Assembly: GCA_036005845.1 (NCBI GenBank)
Contig: DASYQD010000172.1
Span: 1-17,979 of the forward strand
Source: DASYQD01 sp036005845
Lineage (GTDB): Bacteria; Acidobacteriota; Thermoanaerobaculia; Multivoradales; JAIOJS01
Length of the DNA: 17,979 nucleotides
Direction of reading: 5' to 3'
Shown: positions 1 to 7,071 of the stretch, one piece after another
Layout: each line of letters begins with the position of its first letter
Position numbering within the stretch: position 1 is the stretch's first letter
Notes under the pieces: model-generated
The model's input: only the letters and a program-made list of their open reading frames with translations
Databases searched by the model: none
Told to the model about the DNA's origin: nothing
Made by a program: the position numbers and the translations under genes

Positions 1-1
1 G

Positions 2-64
2 GACCAGAAGCTGTTCCTGCAGCGTCTCGACGCGCTGCTGATGGCGGGAGGGAGCGAGGCATGA
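2..64 (+). CDS. 3' end of an upstream gene, product unknown
   Basis: The frame beginning at base 2 stays open to a TGA at 62-64 and reads DQKLFLQRLDALLMAGGSEA at its C-terminus. The stop overlaps the argG ATG in an ATGA junction, so the gene is probably the preceding member of the arginine operon. Twenty residues are too few to assign a family. In Bacteroidetes operons with the same gene order, the gene before argG is a GNAT-type N-acyltransferase. That would suit the missing first step (N-acylation of glutamate) here, but this is inference from context only. Confidence 0.5.
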   Translation, partial: DQKLFLQRLDALLMAGGSEA

Positions 65-1392
65 GCGGGGCAGGGCAAGGCGGCGTGCAAGATCGCGGCG
101 ATCGCGGGCCGATCGTGCTGGCGTTCTCGGGTGGGCTCGACACCTCGTACTGCGTGCCGTGGCTGGCCGAGACCTACGGGCGGCCGGTGGTGACGGTGAC
201 CGTCGACACCGGCGGTCTCGACGAGGCGTCGGCGGCCGAGCTCGAGCGGCGCGCCCGCCAGCTCGGCGCCGTCGATCACGTCCGCATCGACGCGCGCCGC
301 GCCTACTTCGACCGCGTGCTGCGCTTCCTCGTCGCCGGCAACGTGCGGCGCGGCGGCTCCTATCCGCTGTGCGTCGGCGCCGAGCGGGCGCTGCAGGCGC
401 AAGAGGTGGCGCGCGCGGCGCAGCAGCTCGGCAGCGGCACGGTGGCGCACGGCTGCACGGCGGCCGGCAACGACCAGGTGCGCTTCGAGGTGGCGCTGCG
501 GGCGCTGGCGCCGGAGCTCGAGATCCTGGCCCCCATCCGCGATCAGCCGAAGAGCCGCGCCGAAGAGGCGGCGTTTCTCGAGCAACGCGGCCTGCCGGTG
601 CCGCCGTCCGGCGCCGCGTACTCGATCAACCGCGGCCTGTGGGGCACGACGATCGGCGGCCGCGAGACGCTGACCAGCAGCGAGCCGCTGGCCGAGGAGG
701 CGTGGGTGCTCACGCGCAGCGCGTTCGCCGTGCGGCTGCCGCCCGCGACGTACACCATCGGCTTCGTGCGCGGCGTGCCGGCCTCGTTCGACGGCGAGGC
801 GCTCGACCCGGTGACGCTGATCGAGAAGCTCGAAGCGGCCGCGGCGCCGTTCGGCATCGGCCGCGGCATCCATCTCGGCGACACCGTGCTCGGCATCAAG
901 GGGCGGGTCGCCTTCGAAGCGCCGGCGGCGGAGGTATTGCTCACCGCGCACCGCGAGCTCGAGAAGCTGGTGCTCACCGGGCGGCAGCAGCGGCTCAAGG
1001 AAACGGCCGCCGGTTTCTACGGCGATTGGGTGCACGAGGGGCACCACCTGGACCCGGCCTGCCGCGATGCCGAGGCGCTGCTCGCGTCGAGCCAGGAGCG
1101 CGTCACCGGCGAGGTGCGGGTGCTGCTGCGGCCGGGGAGCTGCTTCGTCGAAGGCGTCAGCTCGCCGTTCTCGCTGATGGCGGCCTCGCGCGGCAAGTAC
1201 GGCGAGGCGGCGGCGGAGTGGACGGGGGCGGATGCGGCGGGCTTCGCGAAGCTGCTGGCGGTGCCGGGGGCGTTGTTCGCGCGCGCCGGGCGGCGGGCGC
1301 AAGAAGCGGAAGCGGCGTCGGCGAGTGAAGAGGCGGCGGCGTCGGGCGAGCCAGAGATGGCAACGCCGGCGACCACCGGAGATGCACGATGA
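61..1392 (+). CDS. argG: argininosuccinate synthase
   Basis: This enzyme joins citrulline and aspartate with ATP to give argininosuccinate, the penultimate step of arginine synthesis. The PP-loop ATP site AFSGGLDTS lies at residues 21-29, the conserved AHGCTAAGNDQVRFE stretch at 129-143, and YSINRGLWGT at 187-196. The last motif reads like the Bacteroidetes-type enzyme (SINxGLWG) rather than the common SIDxNLWG form. Length is 443 aa, against about 400 usual. The extra part is a low-complexity Ala/Glu-rich tail from about residue 408 that carries no recognisable domain. The start ATG overlaps the stop of the preceding gene, and the stop overlaps the ATG of the next gene, which indicates translational coupling. 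The family assignment is firm; the tail is probably dispensable. Confidence 0.96.
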   Translation: MSGAGQGGVQDRGDRGPIVLAFSGGLDTSYCVPWLAETYGRPVVTVTVDTGGLDEASAAELERRARQLGAVDHVRIDARRAYFDRVLRFLVAGNVRRGGSYPLCVGAERALQAQEVARAAQQLGSGTVAHGCTAAGNDQVRFEVALRALAPELEILAPIRDQPKSRAEEAAFLEQRGLPVPPSGAAYSINRGLWGTTIGGRETLTSSEPLAEEAWVLTRSAFAVRLPPATYTIGFVRGVPASFDGEALDPVTLIEKLEAAAAPFGIGRGIHLGDTVLGIKGRVAFEAPAAEVLLTAHRELEKLVLTGRQQRLKETAAGFYGDWVHEGHHLDPACRDAEALLASSQERVTGEVRVLLRPGSCFVEGVSSPFSLMAASRGKYGEAAAEWTGADAAGFAKLLAVPGALFARAGRRAQEAEAASASEEAAASGEPEMATPATTGDAR

Positions 1393-2501
1393 AGGCGGTC
1401 GTCCTCGACAAGATCGCTTCGGTGACCCGCGCCTGCGGGTTGAAGCGCGAGGTGCGGCTGTCTGATCAGATCCCCTGCGAGGAAGGCGTCGTCGTGGCGG
1501 TGCGCGTGATGCACGACAAGAGCACCTACAACGTGCTCGAGCTGCCGTCGGGGCGGATGGCGCAGGTGAAGCGCGGCGACGTGATCGCCGGCGCGCTCGG
1601 GCATCGTCAGGCGCTGTTCGGCTACGCCGGGCACCTGCCGGAGCGTCTGTCGCCGGGCGACACGATCCACCTGCTCAACCTCGGGGGCGTGCTGGGCGTG
1701 TGCGACTCGGTGAACCCGGACCTCGGGCCGCCGTTCGCGTGCGAGGTGCTGGGCACGGTGCTGCGGTTCCCGATCCTCGGCGAGCGCGTCGGCGAGCCCG
1801 CGCGCATCGGCGAACCGGGCTTCGACCGGCCGGGAGCGCTCGACCCGTCGACGCCGCTGCTGGCGCGCGGCGTGCCGATCGTGGCGCTGGTGGGGTCGTG
1901 CATGAACGCCGGCAAGACGGCGGCGGCGTGCGCGCTGGTGCGGGAGCTGACGCACGCCGGGCTGCAGGTGGACGGCGCGAAGACGACGGGGGTGTCGCTG
2001 CGGCGTGACGTGTTGGCGATGGAGGACGCGGGGGCGCGGCGGACGGCTCTGTTCACCGATCTGGGCGTGGTGTCGACGACGGCGAAGAACGCGGCAGCGG
2101 TGACGCGAACGTTGATCACGCGGTTGACGGCGGCGCCGGCGCCGGACGTGTTGGTGGTGGAGCTGGGCGATGGGCTGCTCGGCGCCTACGGCGTGGACGC
2201 GATCCTCGCCGATGCCGAAGTTCGTAGCGTACTGACCGCGGTCGTGCTGGCGGCGAATGATCCGGTCGCGGCCTGGGGCGGCGTCGAGATCCTGCGGCGC
2301 GACTACGGCATCGAGCCGGTCGCGGTGACCGGGCCGGCGACGGACAACCTCGTCGGCACGCAGCAGATCGAGGCGCGGCTCGGAGTGCCAGCGGTCAACG
2401 CGCGTGGCGATGGAGAACGGCTGGCCGCGGTGGTGCGGTCAGCGCTCGCGAAGCGCACCGCAGCGGTAGCGACGGCAGCCGTCGCGGAGGAGGTGCGGTG
2501 A
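1389..2501 (+). CDS. uncharacterised P-loop NTPase embedded in the arginine operon
   Basis: Function unknown. The 370-aa protein has two parts. Residues 1 to about 160 look like a beta-rich domain with GDVIAGALGHRQALFGYAG near 63-81. Residues 164-350 look like a P-loop domain. Its nucleotide loop GSCMNAGKT (169-177) has five residues between Gly and GKT, as in the dethiobiotin synthetase (BioD)/DUF1611 branch of SIMIBI NTPases. A KTTG element follows at 198-201, and a Walker-B-like strand DVLVVELGDGLLG at 253-265. No membrane segment or signal peptide is seen. The gene overlaps argG by 4 bp (ATGA) and argC by 4 bp (GTGA), so it is almost certainly co-expressed with arginine enzymes. It could be a regulator, a metabolite-dependent switch, or an acyl-transfer or ligase enzyme of the pathway. 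None of these can be chosen from sequence alone. Confidence 0.85.
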   Translation: MKAVVLDKIASVTRACGLKREVRLSDQIPCEEGVVVAVRVMHDKSTYNVLELPSGRMAQVKRGDVIAGALGHRQALFGYAGHLPERLSPGDTIHLLNLGGVLGVCDSVNPDLGPPFACEVLGTVLRFPILGERVGEPARIGEPGFDRPGALDPSTPLLARGVPIVALVGSCMNAGKTAAACALVRELTHAGLQVDGAKTTGVSLRRDVLAMEDAGARRTALFTDLGVVSTTAKNAAAVTRTLITRLTAAPAPDVLVVELGDGLLGAYGVDAILADAEVRSVLTAVVLAANDPVAAWGGVEILRRDYGIEPVAVTGPATDNLVGTQQIEARLGVPAVNARGDGERLAAVVRSALAKRTAAVATAAVAEEVR

Positions 2502-3661
2502 ACGCGGTCCCTCCTTCGTTGCGCCCGCAACGGGGCGGTCTCGACGCCGTGGCGGCGACGGCTGGCGACGTGCGGCATCCCTCCATCGTCGAGCGCCTGC
2601 CGGTGCTCGTGCTGCGGGGCTCGGGGTACGTCGGCGGCGAGCTGCTGCGCCTGCTGACCGGCCACCCGCGCCTGCGGCCGGCGGCGGTGCTCTCCGACAG
2701 CAACCGCGGCGCGTCGGTCGAGACGGTGTTTCCGCACCTCGCGGGAGCCGTCGACGGGCTGGCTTTCGTCGGCCGCGAGGCGCTGCCCGGCGTGCTCCGC
2801 GAGCACCCGCGGCTGGCGGCCTTCGCCGCCGCGCCGCACGGCACCTCGGCAGTCATGATCGCCGAGCTGCTCGACGAGGCGGCCGGCGCGGGCAGCGACG
2901 TCGCGGTCGTCGATCTCTCCGCGGACTTTCGTTTCGCCGACGCGGCGGTATGGGAACGGGTCTACGGCCATCCGCACGGCGCGCCCGAGCTGCTGGCGGG
3001 CTTCCTCTGCGCCGTTCCAGAGCTCGCGCCCAAGCCGGAGCTGGCGCCAGGCGTGCCCGCGCGGGGCATCGCCCATCCCGGCTGTTTCACCACCGCCGCG
3101 CTGCTCGCCGCCGTGCCGCTGCTGCGCGCGGGCCTCGTCGAGCCCAGCGTCACCGTGGTGGCGGTCACCGGCAGCACGGGTGCCGGCAGGTCGCCTACCG
3201 CCACGACTCATCACCCGCAGCGGCGCAGCACGTTATTCGCGTACTCGCCGCTCGCGCATCGCCACCAGCCGGAGATGGAGGCGCTCGCCGCGGCGGCAGG
3301 AGCGCCGGCGAGCTTCCACTTCGTGCCGCAGGCGGGGCCGTTCGCGCGGGGCATCCATGCGACGCTGGTAATGCGGCCGCGTAACGGCGCCGGCGCGGAC
3401 GAGGCGCGCGCCGCGTTGGCGAGCTTCTACGCCGGCTCGCCGTTCGTCGACGTGCTCGGCTCGCCGCCGCGGCTTCAGGACGTGGTGGGGACGAATCGCT
3501 GCCGGCTCGGGGTCGCCGCGGACGGCGACTCACTCGTTGTCTTTTCGGTGATCGACAACCTGGTCAAGGGAGCGGCCGGTGGCGCGATCCAGTGGATGAA
3601 TCGGCTGCTCGGGTTTGCGGAGACCGACGGTCTGGCGACGCCGGGGTTGGGTTGGCTGTGA
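2498..3661 (+). CDS. argC: N-acetyl-gamma-glutamyl-phosphate reductase (N-acyl type)
   Basis: NADPH-dependent reductase that converts N-acylglutamyl phosphate to the semialdehyde. Visible features are the dinucleotide-binding GSGYVGGELL (41-50), the catalytic cysteine in HPGCFTT (Cys196), HRHQPEM around His254/His256, and the C-terminal DNLVKGAAGGA signature (353-363). The start is GTG at 2498, with GGAGGAGG at 2486-2493 four bases upstream and a GTGA overlap with the preceding stop. This start gives about 30 extra residues before the usual N-terminal strand. Downstream in-frame GTG codons exist but lack as good a ribosome site. Length is 387 aa, against about 345 usual, largely because of that extension. 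Whether the acyl group is acetyl or succinyl cannot be read from ArgC. Confidence 0.93.
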   Translation: MNAVPPSLRPQRGGLDAVAATAGDVRHPSIVERLPVLVLRGSGYVGGELLRLLTGHPRLRPAAVLSDSNRGASVETVFPHLAGAVDGLAFVGREALPGVLREHPRLAAFAAAPHGTSAVMIAELLDEAAGAGSDVAVVDLSADFRFADAAVWERVYGHPHGAPELLAGFLCAVPELAPKPELAPGVPARGIAHPGCFTTAALLAAVPLLRAGLVEPSVTVVAVTGSTGAGRSPTATTHHPQRRSTLFAYSPLAHRHQPEMEALAAAAGAPASFHFVPQAGPFARGIHATLVMRPRNGAGADEARAALASFYAGSPFVDVLGSPPRLQDVVGTNRCRLGVAADGDSLVVFSVIDNLVKGAAGGAIQWMNRLLGFAETDGLATPGLGWL

Positions 3662-3675
3662 GCGAAGGAGCCGTG

Positions 3676-4860
3676 GTGACCACCGAGACGACCGTTGAGT
3701 CCTCATCAACCGTTGCCGCCCCGGCCTCGGCGTTGCTGCCCGTGTACGACCAGGTGTCCTTCTCGCCGGTGCGCGGCGAGGGCGTTTGGCTGTGGGATGC
3801 GCGGGGACGGCGCGTGCTCGACCTCTGGGGCGGGCACGCGGTGGCACTGCTGGGGCATGGCCACCCGCGGTTGATCGCGGCGCTCGAGGAGCAGGCGGCG
3901 AAGCTGCTCTTCCAGAGCAACGCGTTGCCGCTGGCGATTCGCGACCTGGCGGCGGCGCGGCTCGCGGCGTTCGCGCCGGCCGGGCTGTCGCGCGTGTTCT
4001 TCGTCAACAGCGGCGCCGAGGCGAACGAGAACGCGTTGCTGCTGGCTTTTCGTTCGACGGGGCGTCGGCGCGTCGTCGCGCTCGAAGGCGCTTTTCACGG
4101 GCGCACCGCGGCGGCCGCCGCGATCTCGTGGGGCAAGCATCGGCATGGCTTCCCGCGGCCGCCGTTCGAGGTCACGTTCGTGCCGCGCGGGGACGTCGAC
4201 GCGCTCGCGGCGGCGCTCCTCGGCGAGGGCGGCTCTGACGTCGCCGCCCTCATCGCCGAGCCGGTGCAGGGAGTCGCCGGCGCGTTCGAGCTCGGCCGCG
4301 AGTACCTGCTGGCGGCGCGCGAGCTGACGCGGCGCGCCGGCGCGCGGCTGATCTTCGACGAGGTGCAGTGCGGGATGGGGCGCACCGGGCAACCGTTCGC
4401 GGCGCAGCTCTACGGTGTCGTGCCGGACGTGCTGACGGTGGCGAAGGGGCTCGCGGGCGGCTTCCCGGCCGCGGCCGTGCTGGCCAGCGAGATGTGCGCC
4501 GGCGTCGGCATCGGCGACCTCGGCAGCACCTTCGGCGGCGGGCCGGTCGCGGCGGCGATGATCGTGGCGGTGCTCGACGCCATCGAGCAAGACGGCCTGC
4601 TCGCTCACGTTCGTTCCATCTCTGCCCACCTGCGCGAGACCTGCATCGTCGGGCCGGTCGTCGCCGCCCAAGGCGAGGGCCTCCTCGTCGGCTTGCGCAC
4701 GGCGCCGCCCGCGAAGCAGGTGATGGCGGCGCTGCTCGAGCGCAACATCCTCACCGGCACCAGCGCCGACCCGCACGTGCTGCGCCTCCTGCCGCCGCTC
4801 GTGCTGCAGCACGAGCACGTCGATCTGCTGCGCGCCGCGCTGGCCGAGGTGCCCACGTGA
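3676..4860 (+). CDS. argD: N-acylornithine aminotransferase (class III, PLP)
   Basis: PLP enzyme that transaminates N-acylglutamate semialdehyde with glutamate to N-acylornithine. Counting from the GTG at 3676 (394 aa), the phosphate-binding NSGAEANENA is at 111-120, GAFHGRT at 138-144, the cofactor Asp in FDEVQ at 228, and the Schiff-base lysine in TVAKGLAGGFP at 257. I chose 3676 because GAAGGAG at 3664-3670 sits five bases upstream. An alternative GTG at 3658 overlaps the argC stop (GTGA), matches the operon's other junctions, and would add six residues. The family includes acetylornithine and succinylornithine aminotransferases, which sequence alone separates poorly. The stop overlaps the start of the transcarbamylase gene. 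Confidence 0.93.
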   Translation: MTTETTVESSSTVAAPASALLPVYDQVSFSPVRGEGVWLWDARGRRVLDLWGGHAVALLGHGHPRLIAALEEQAAKLLFQSNALPLAIRDLAAARLAAFAPAGLSRVFFVNSGAEANENALLLAFRSTGRRRVVALEGAFHGRTAAAAAISWGKHRHGFPRPPFEVTFVPRGDVDALAAALLGEGGSDVAALIAEPVQGVAGAFELGREYLLAARELTRRAGARLIFDEVQCGMGRTGQPFAAQLYGVVPDVLTVAKGLAGGFPAAAVLASEMCAGVGIGDLGSTFGGGPVAAAMIVAVLDAIEQDGLLAHVRSISAHLRETCIVGPVVAAQGEGLLVGLRTAPPAKQVMAALLERNILTGTSADPHVLRLLPPLVLQHEHVDLLRAALAEVPT

Positions 4861-5939
4861 ACCGGTTCGTCTCGCTCTCCGAGCTGCCGCGCGAGGAGGT
4901 GCTCGACCTGCTCGCGCTCGCCTCGCGGCTCGAACGCCAGCCGGATTCGCAGGCGCTCGCCGGCCGCGTTCTCGCGCTGCTCTTCTTCAACCCGTCGCTG
5001 CGCACGCTCGCCTCGTTCCAGTCGGCGATGGCGCGCCTCGGCGGCAGCTCGTTCGTCATCTCGCCGGGGCAGGGGAGCTGGCAGCTCGAGACCCGGCTCG
5101 GTGCGGTGATGGACGGCGCTGCGGCCGAGCACGTACGAGAGGCGATCCCCGTGCTGGCCGGCTATGGCGATGCGCTGGGCATCCGCTCGTTCGCGGGCGG
5201 GGCCGACTTCGCGGCCGACCTCGCCGCCGACTTGGCCGACGTCGGCTTTCGCGCCATGGCGGCGGTCTGCCCGGTGCCGCTGATCAACCTCGAGTCGGCC
5301 ATCGACCACCCCTGCCAGGCGCTCGCCGACTGGAAGACGATGGACGATCTCGCCGTGCCGCGCCACGGCCGCTTCGTGCTGTCGTGGGCCAACCACCCGA
5401 AGCCGCTGCCGCTCGCGGTGCCGGCGGCCGCGCTCCACATGGCGGCGCTGCGCGGCATGGAGGTGGTGGTGGCGCGGCCGCACGGCTACGGCCTGCCGGC
5501 GCCGCTGATGGAGCGCGCGCGGGCGGTGGCGGAGCTGGCGGGCGGCAGCGTGCGCGAGACCAACGACCCCGGCGAGGCGATGGTCGGCGCGCGGATCGTT
5601 TACGCCAAGTCGTGGGCGTCGCCCGACCTCTACGGCGACGCGCAGGCGGAGGCGATTCGCCGGCGCGCGCTCGCCGGCTGGTGCGTCGACGAGCACTGGT
5701 TCGACGAGGCGGCGCCCGAGTGCCGCTTCATGCACTGCCTGCCGGTGCGGCGCAACGTGGTGGTGAGCGATGCCGTGCTCGACGGGCCGCGCTCGGTCGT
5801 GGTGCAGGAGGCGCGCAACCGGTTGTGGGTGCAGATGGCGGTGCTGCATCGATTGCTCGCGGGAGGGGATGCGGCAGCGGCGCGAGCGGCCAGCGAGGCC
5901 GCCGCCGAGCTGGCGATGACGCTGGGCGAGACGGAGTAA
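4857..5939 (+). CDS. argF': N-acylornithine carbamoyltransferase, probably N-succinylornithine-specific
   Basis: The enzyme transfers carbamoyl from carbamoyl phosphate to N-acylornithine to make N-acylcitrulline. The GTG start at 4857 overlaps the argD stop. Motifs are FFNPSLRT (43-50, carbamoyl phosphate loop), GSWQLETRLGAVMDG (73-87), HPCQ (151-154), WANHPKPLP (177-185), YAKSWAS (249-255) and HCLPVRRN (293-300). This pattern belongs to the acetyl/succinyl-ornithine branch, not to classical OTCase, which uses STRTR. At the specificity position (Glu92 in Xanthomonas AOTCase, Pro90 in Bacteroides SOTCase) this protein has Ala90. Published substitution of that Glu by Ala, Pro, Ser or Val converted AOTCase to SOTCase. 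Val302 also replaces the carboxylated Lys302 of the Xanthomonas enzyme. Succinyl use is therefore an inference. A 28-residue Ala-rich tail follows the conserved core. Confidence 0.9.
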   Translation: MNRFVSLSELPREEVLDLLALASRLERQPDSQALAGRVLALLFFNPSLRTLASFQSAMARLGGSSFVISPGQGSWQLETRLGAVMDGAAAEHVREAIPVLAGYGDALGIRSFAGGADFAADLAADLADVGFRAMAAVCPVPLINLESAIDHPCQALADWKTMDDLAVPRHGRFVLSWANHPKPLPLAVPAAALHMAALRGMEVVVARPHGYGLPAPLMERARAVAELAGGSVRETNDPGEAMVGARIVYAKSWASPDLYGDAQAEAIRRRALAGWCVDEHWFDEAAPECRFMHCLPVRRNVVVSDAVLDGPRSVVVQEARNRLWVQMAVLHRLLAGGDAAAARAASEAAAELAMTLGETE

Positions 5940-5942
5940 GGA

Positions 5943-6875
5943 ATGAAAGACATCGGCCAGCGTCATGGTTCGGTGGGTCTGCGCGAGGCGTTGCCTTACA
6001 TGCGCCTCTTCAAGGGCAAGACCTTCGTCGTCAAGGTCGGCGGTGCGCTGCTCGCCGACGCCGCGGCGACGCGCGAGGCGTTGGAGCAGGTCGACGCGCT
6101 GCGACACCTCGGCATCCGCGTCGTGCTGGTGCACGGCGGCGGCGCGCAGGCGAGCACGCTGTCGCGCTCGCTGGGCAGCGAACCGCGCTTCGTCGCCGGG
6201 CGGCGAGTCACCGACGAGGCGGCGCTGCAGGCTGCCGTGCTGACGTTGAACGGCGAGGCGAACACCGCGCTGCTCGCGGCGTGTCGCGCGCTCGGCATCG
6301 CGGCAGTGGGACTGTCGGGAGTCGACAGCGGGCTGGTGCGGGCGCGGCGGCGGCCGCCGGTCGCGGTCGACGGCGAGACCGTGGACTACGGGCACGTGGG
6401 CGACGTGGTGTCGGTGGACACCGGTGTGCTGGAGGTGTTGATCGCCGACGGCAAGCTGCCGGTGGTGTCGCCGCTCGCCGCCGACGATGACGGCAACCTC
6501 CTCAACTGCAACGCCGACGGCATCGCGGCTGCGATCGCGGTGGCGATGAAGGCCGTGAAGCTGGTGCTGCTGACGGACGTGCCGGGCCTGCTCGAGCGGG
6601 CCGAGGACCCGCGATCGCTGGTGTCGTATGTCGATCTCGAAGGGTTGCGGGTGATGCGGCAGCGGGGAGTGCTCGCCGGCGGCATGGCGCCGAAGACGGC
6701 CGCGATCGAGAGCGCGTTGAACGGCGGCGTGGAGCGCGCGCATCTGGTTTCGTGGCGAGTGCCCGATGGCCTGCTGGCGGAGCTGTTTACGAATCAGGGA
6801 TCGGGCACGCTGGTGGTGCGTGAGCTGGGAGCGCTCACGCCGGACGAGCAGGCCGCCGAGGCGACGTTGCCATGA
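5943..6875 (+). CDS. argB: N-acetylglutamate kinase (N-acylglutamate kinase)
   Basis: Amino-acid kinase family enzyme that phosphorylates the gamma-carboxyl of N-acylglutamate. Key elements are KVGGALL with Lys31, HGGGAQ at 64-69, GRRVTDE at 86-92, NCNADG at 188-193 and GGMAPK with Lys251. The N-terminus carries a helix REALPYMRLFKGKTFVVK (14-31). This resembles the extra N-terminal helix that lets arginine-sensitive kinases form hexamers. Together with FTNQGSGT near the C-terminus (282-289), it suggests feedback inhibition by arginine (inference). Length of 310 aa is normal for the sensitive type. The gene starts four bases after the transcarbamylase stop, with TAAGGA just upstream. It is followed by the only spacer in the operon, which holds a large inverted repeat. 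Confidence 0.95.
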   Translation: MKDIGQRHGSVGLREALPYMRLFKGKTFVVKVGGALLADAAATREALEQVDALRHLGIRVVLVHGGGAQASTLSRSLGSEPRFVAGRRVTDEAALQAAVLTLNGEANTALLAACRALGIAAVGLSGVDSGLVRARRRPPVAVDGETVDYGHVGDVVSVDTGVLEVLIADGKLPVVSPLAADDDGNLLNCNADGIAAAIAVAMKAVKLVLLTDVPGLLERAEDPRSLVSYVDLEGLRVMRQRGVLAGGMAPKTAAIESALNGGVERAHLVSWRVPDGLLAELFTNQGSGTLVVRELGALTPDEQAAEATLP

Positions 6876-6906
6876 ACGTGATCGGAGAAGTGCGAGCGCT
6901 CGTGAC

Positions 6907-7035
6907 GGCCAGTGCGCGCGCCGGGCTGCACGGGTCCCCGCTAGCCGGTCGGTATCCCATCCGTGCTCGCTTCGCTGCGCGCGGCTGGGAGCCCTCCGCC
7001 CGGCGCGCCCGCTCCGCCCGGCGCGCGCACTGGCC
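6907..7035. repeat. perfect 20-bp inverted repeat with 89-nt loop
   Basis: The left arm GGCCAGTGCGCGCGCCGGGC (6907-6926) is exactly complementary to the right arm at 7016-7035. The loop is 89 nt and there is no T-tract, so a simple intrinsic terminator is unlikely. It is the only spacer longer than a few bases in the operon. The form suggests a mobile palindromic element of REP/BIME or MITE type, or an RNA structure acting between argB and argE. No second copy was found in the window. Confidence 0.8.
6994..7026. repeat. 15-bp tandem direct repeat inside the palindrome
   Basis: CTCCGCCCGGCGCGC occurs at 6994-7008 and again at 7012-7026, with a period of 18 bp. The second copy runs into the right arm of the large inverted repeat. 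This may reflect slippage or an internal subrepeat of the element. Confidence 0.7.
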
Positions 7036-7071
7036 TCGCAGCTGCCGTGCACTGCTTCGGAAGTCAGACTG

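Noticed and set aside
2498..2600. Separate small peptide in the first 30 codons of argC
   Set aside because: The best ribosome site and the GTGA overlap point to a simple N-terminal extension of ArgC; there is no stop between it and the core.
6907..7035. Intrinsic terminator between argB and argE
   Set aside because: The loop is 89 nt and no T-tract follows, and argE and argH must be expressed with the operon. Kept as a repeat instead.
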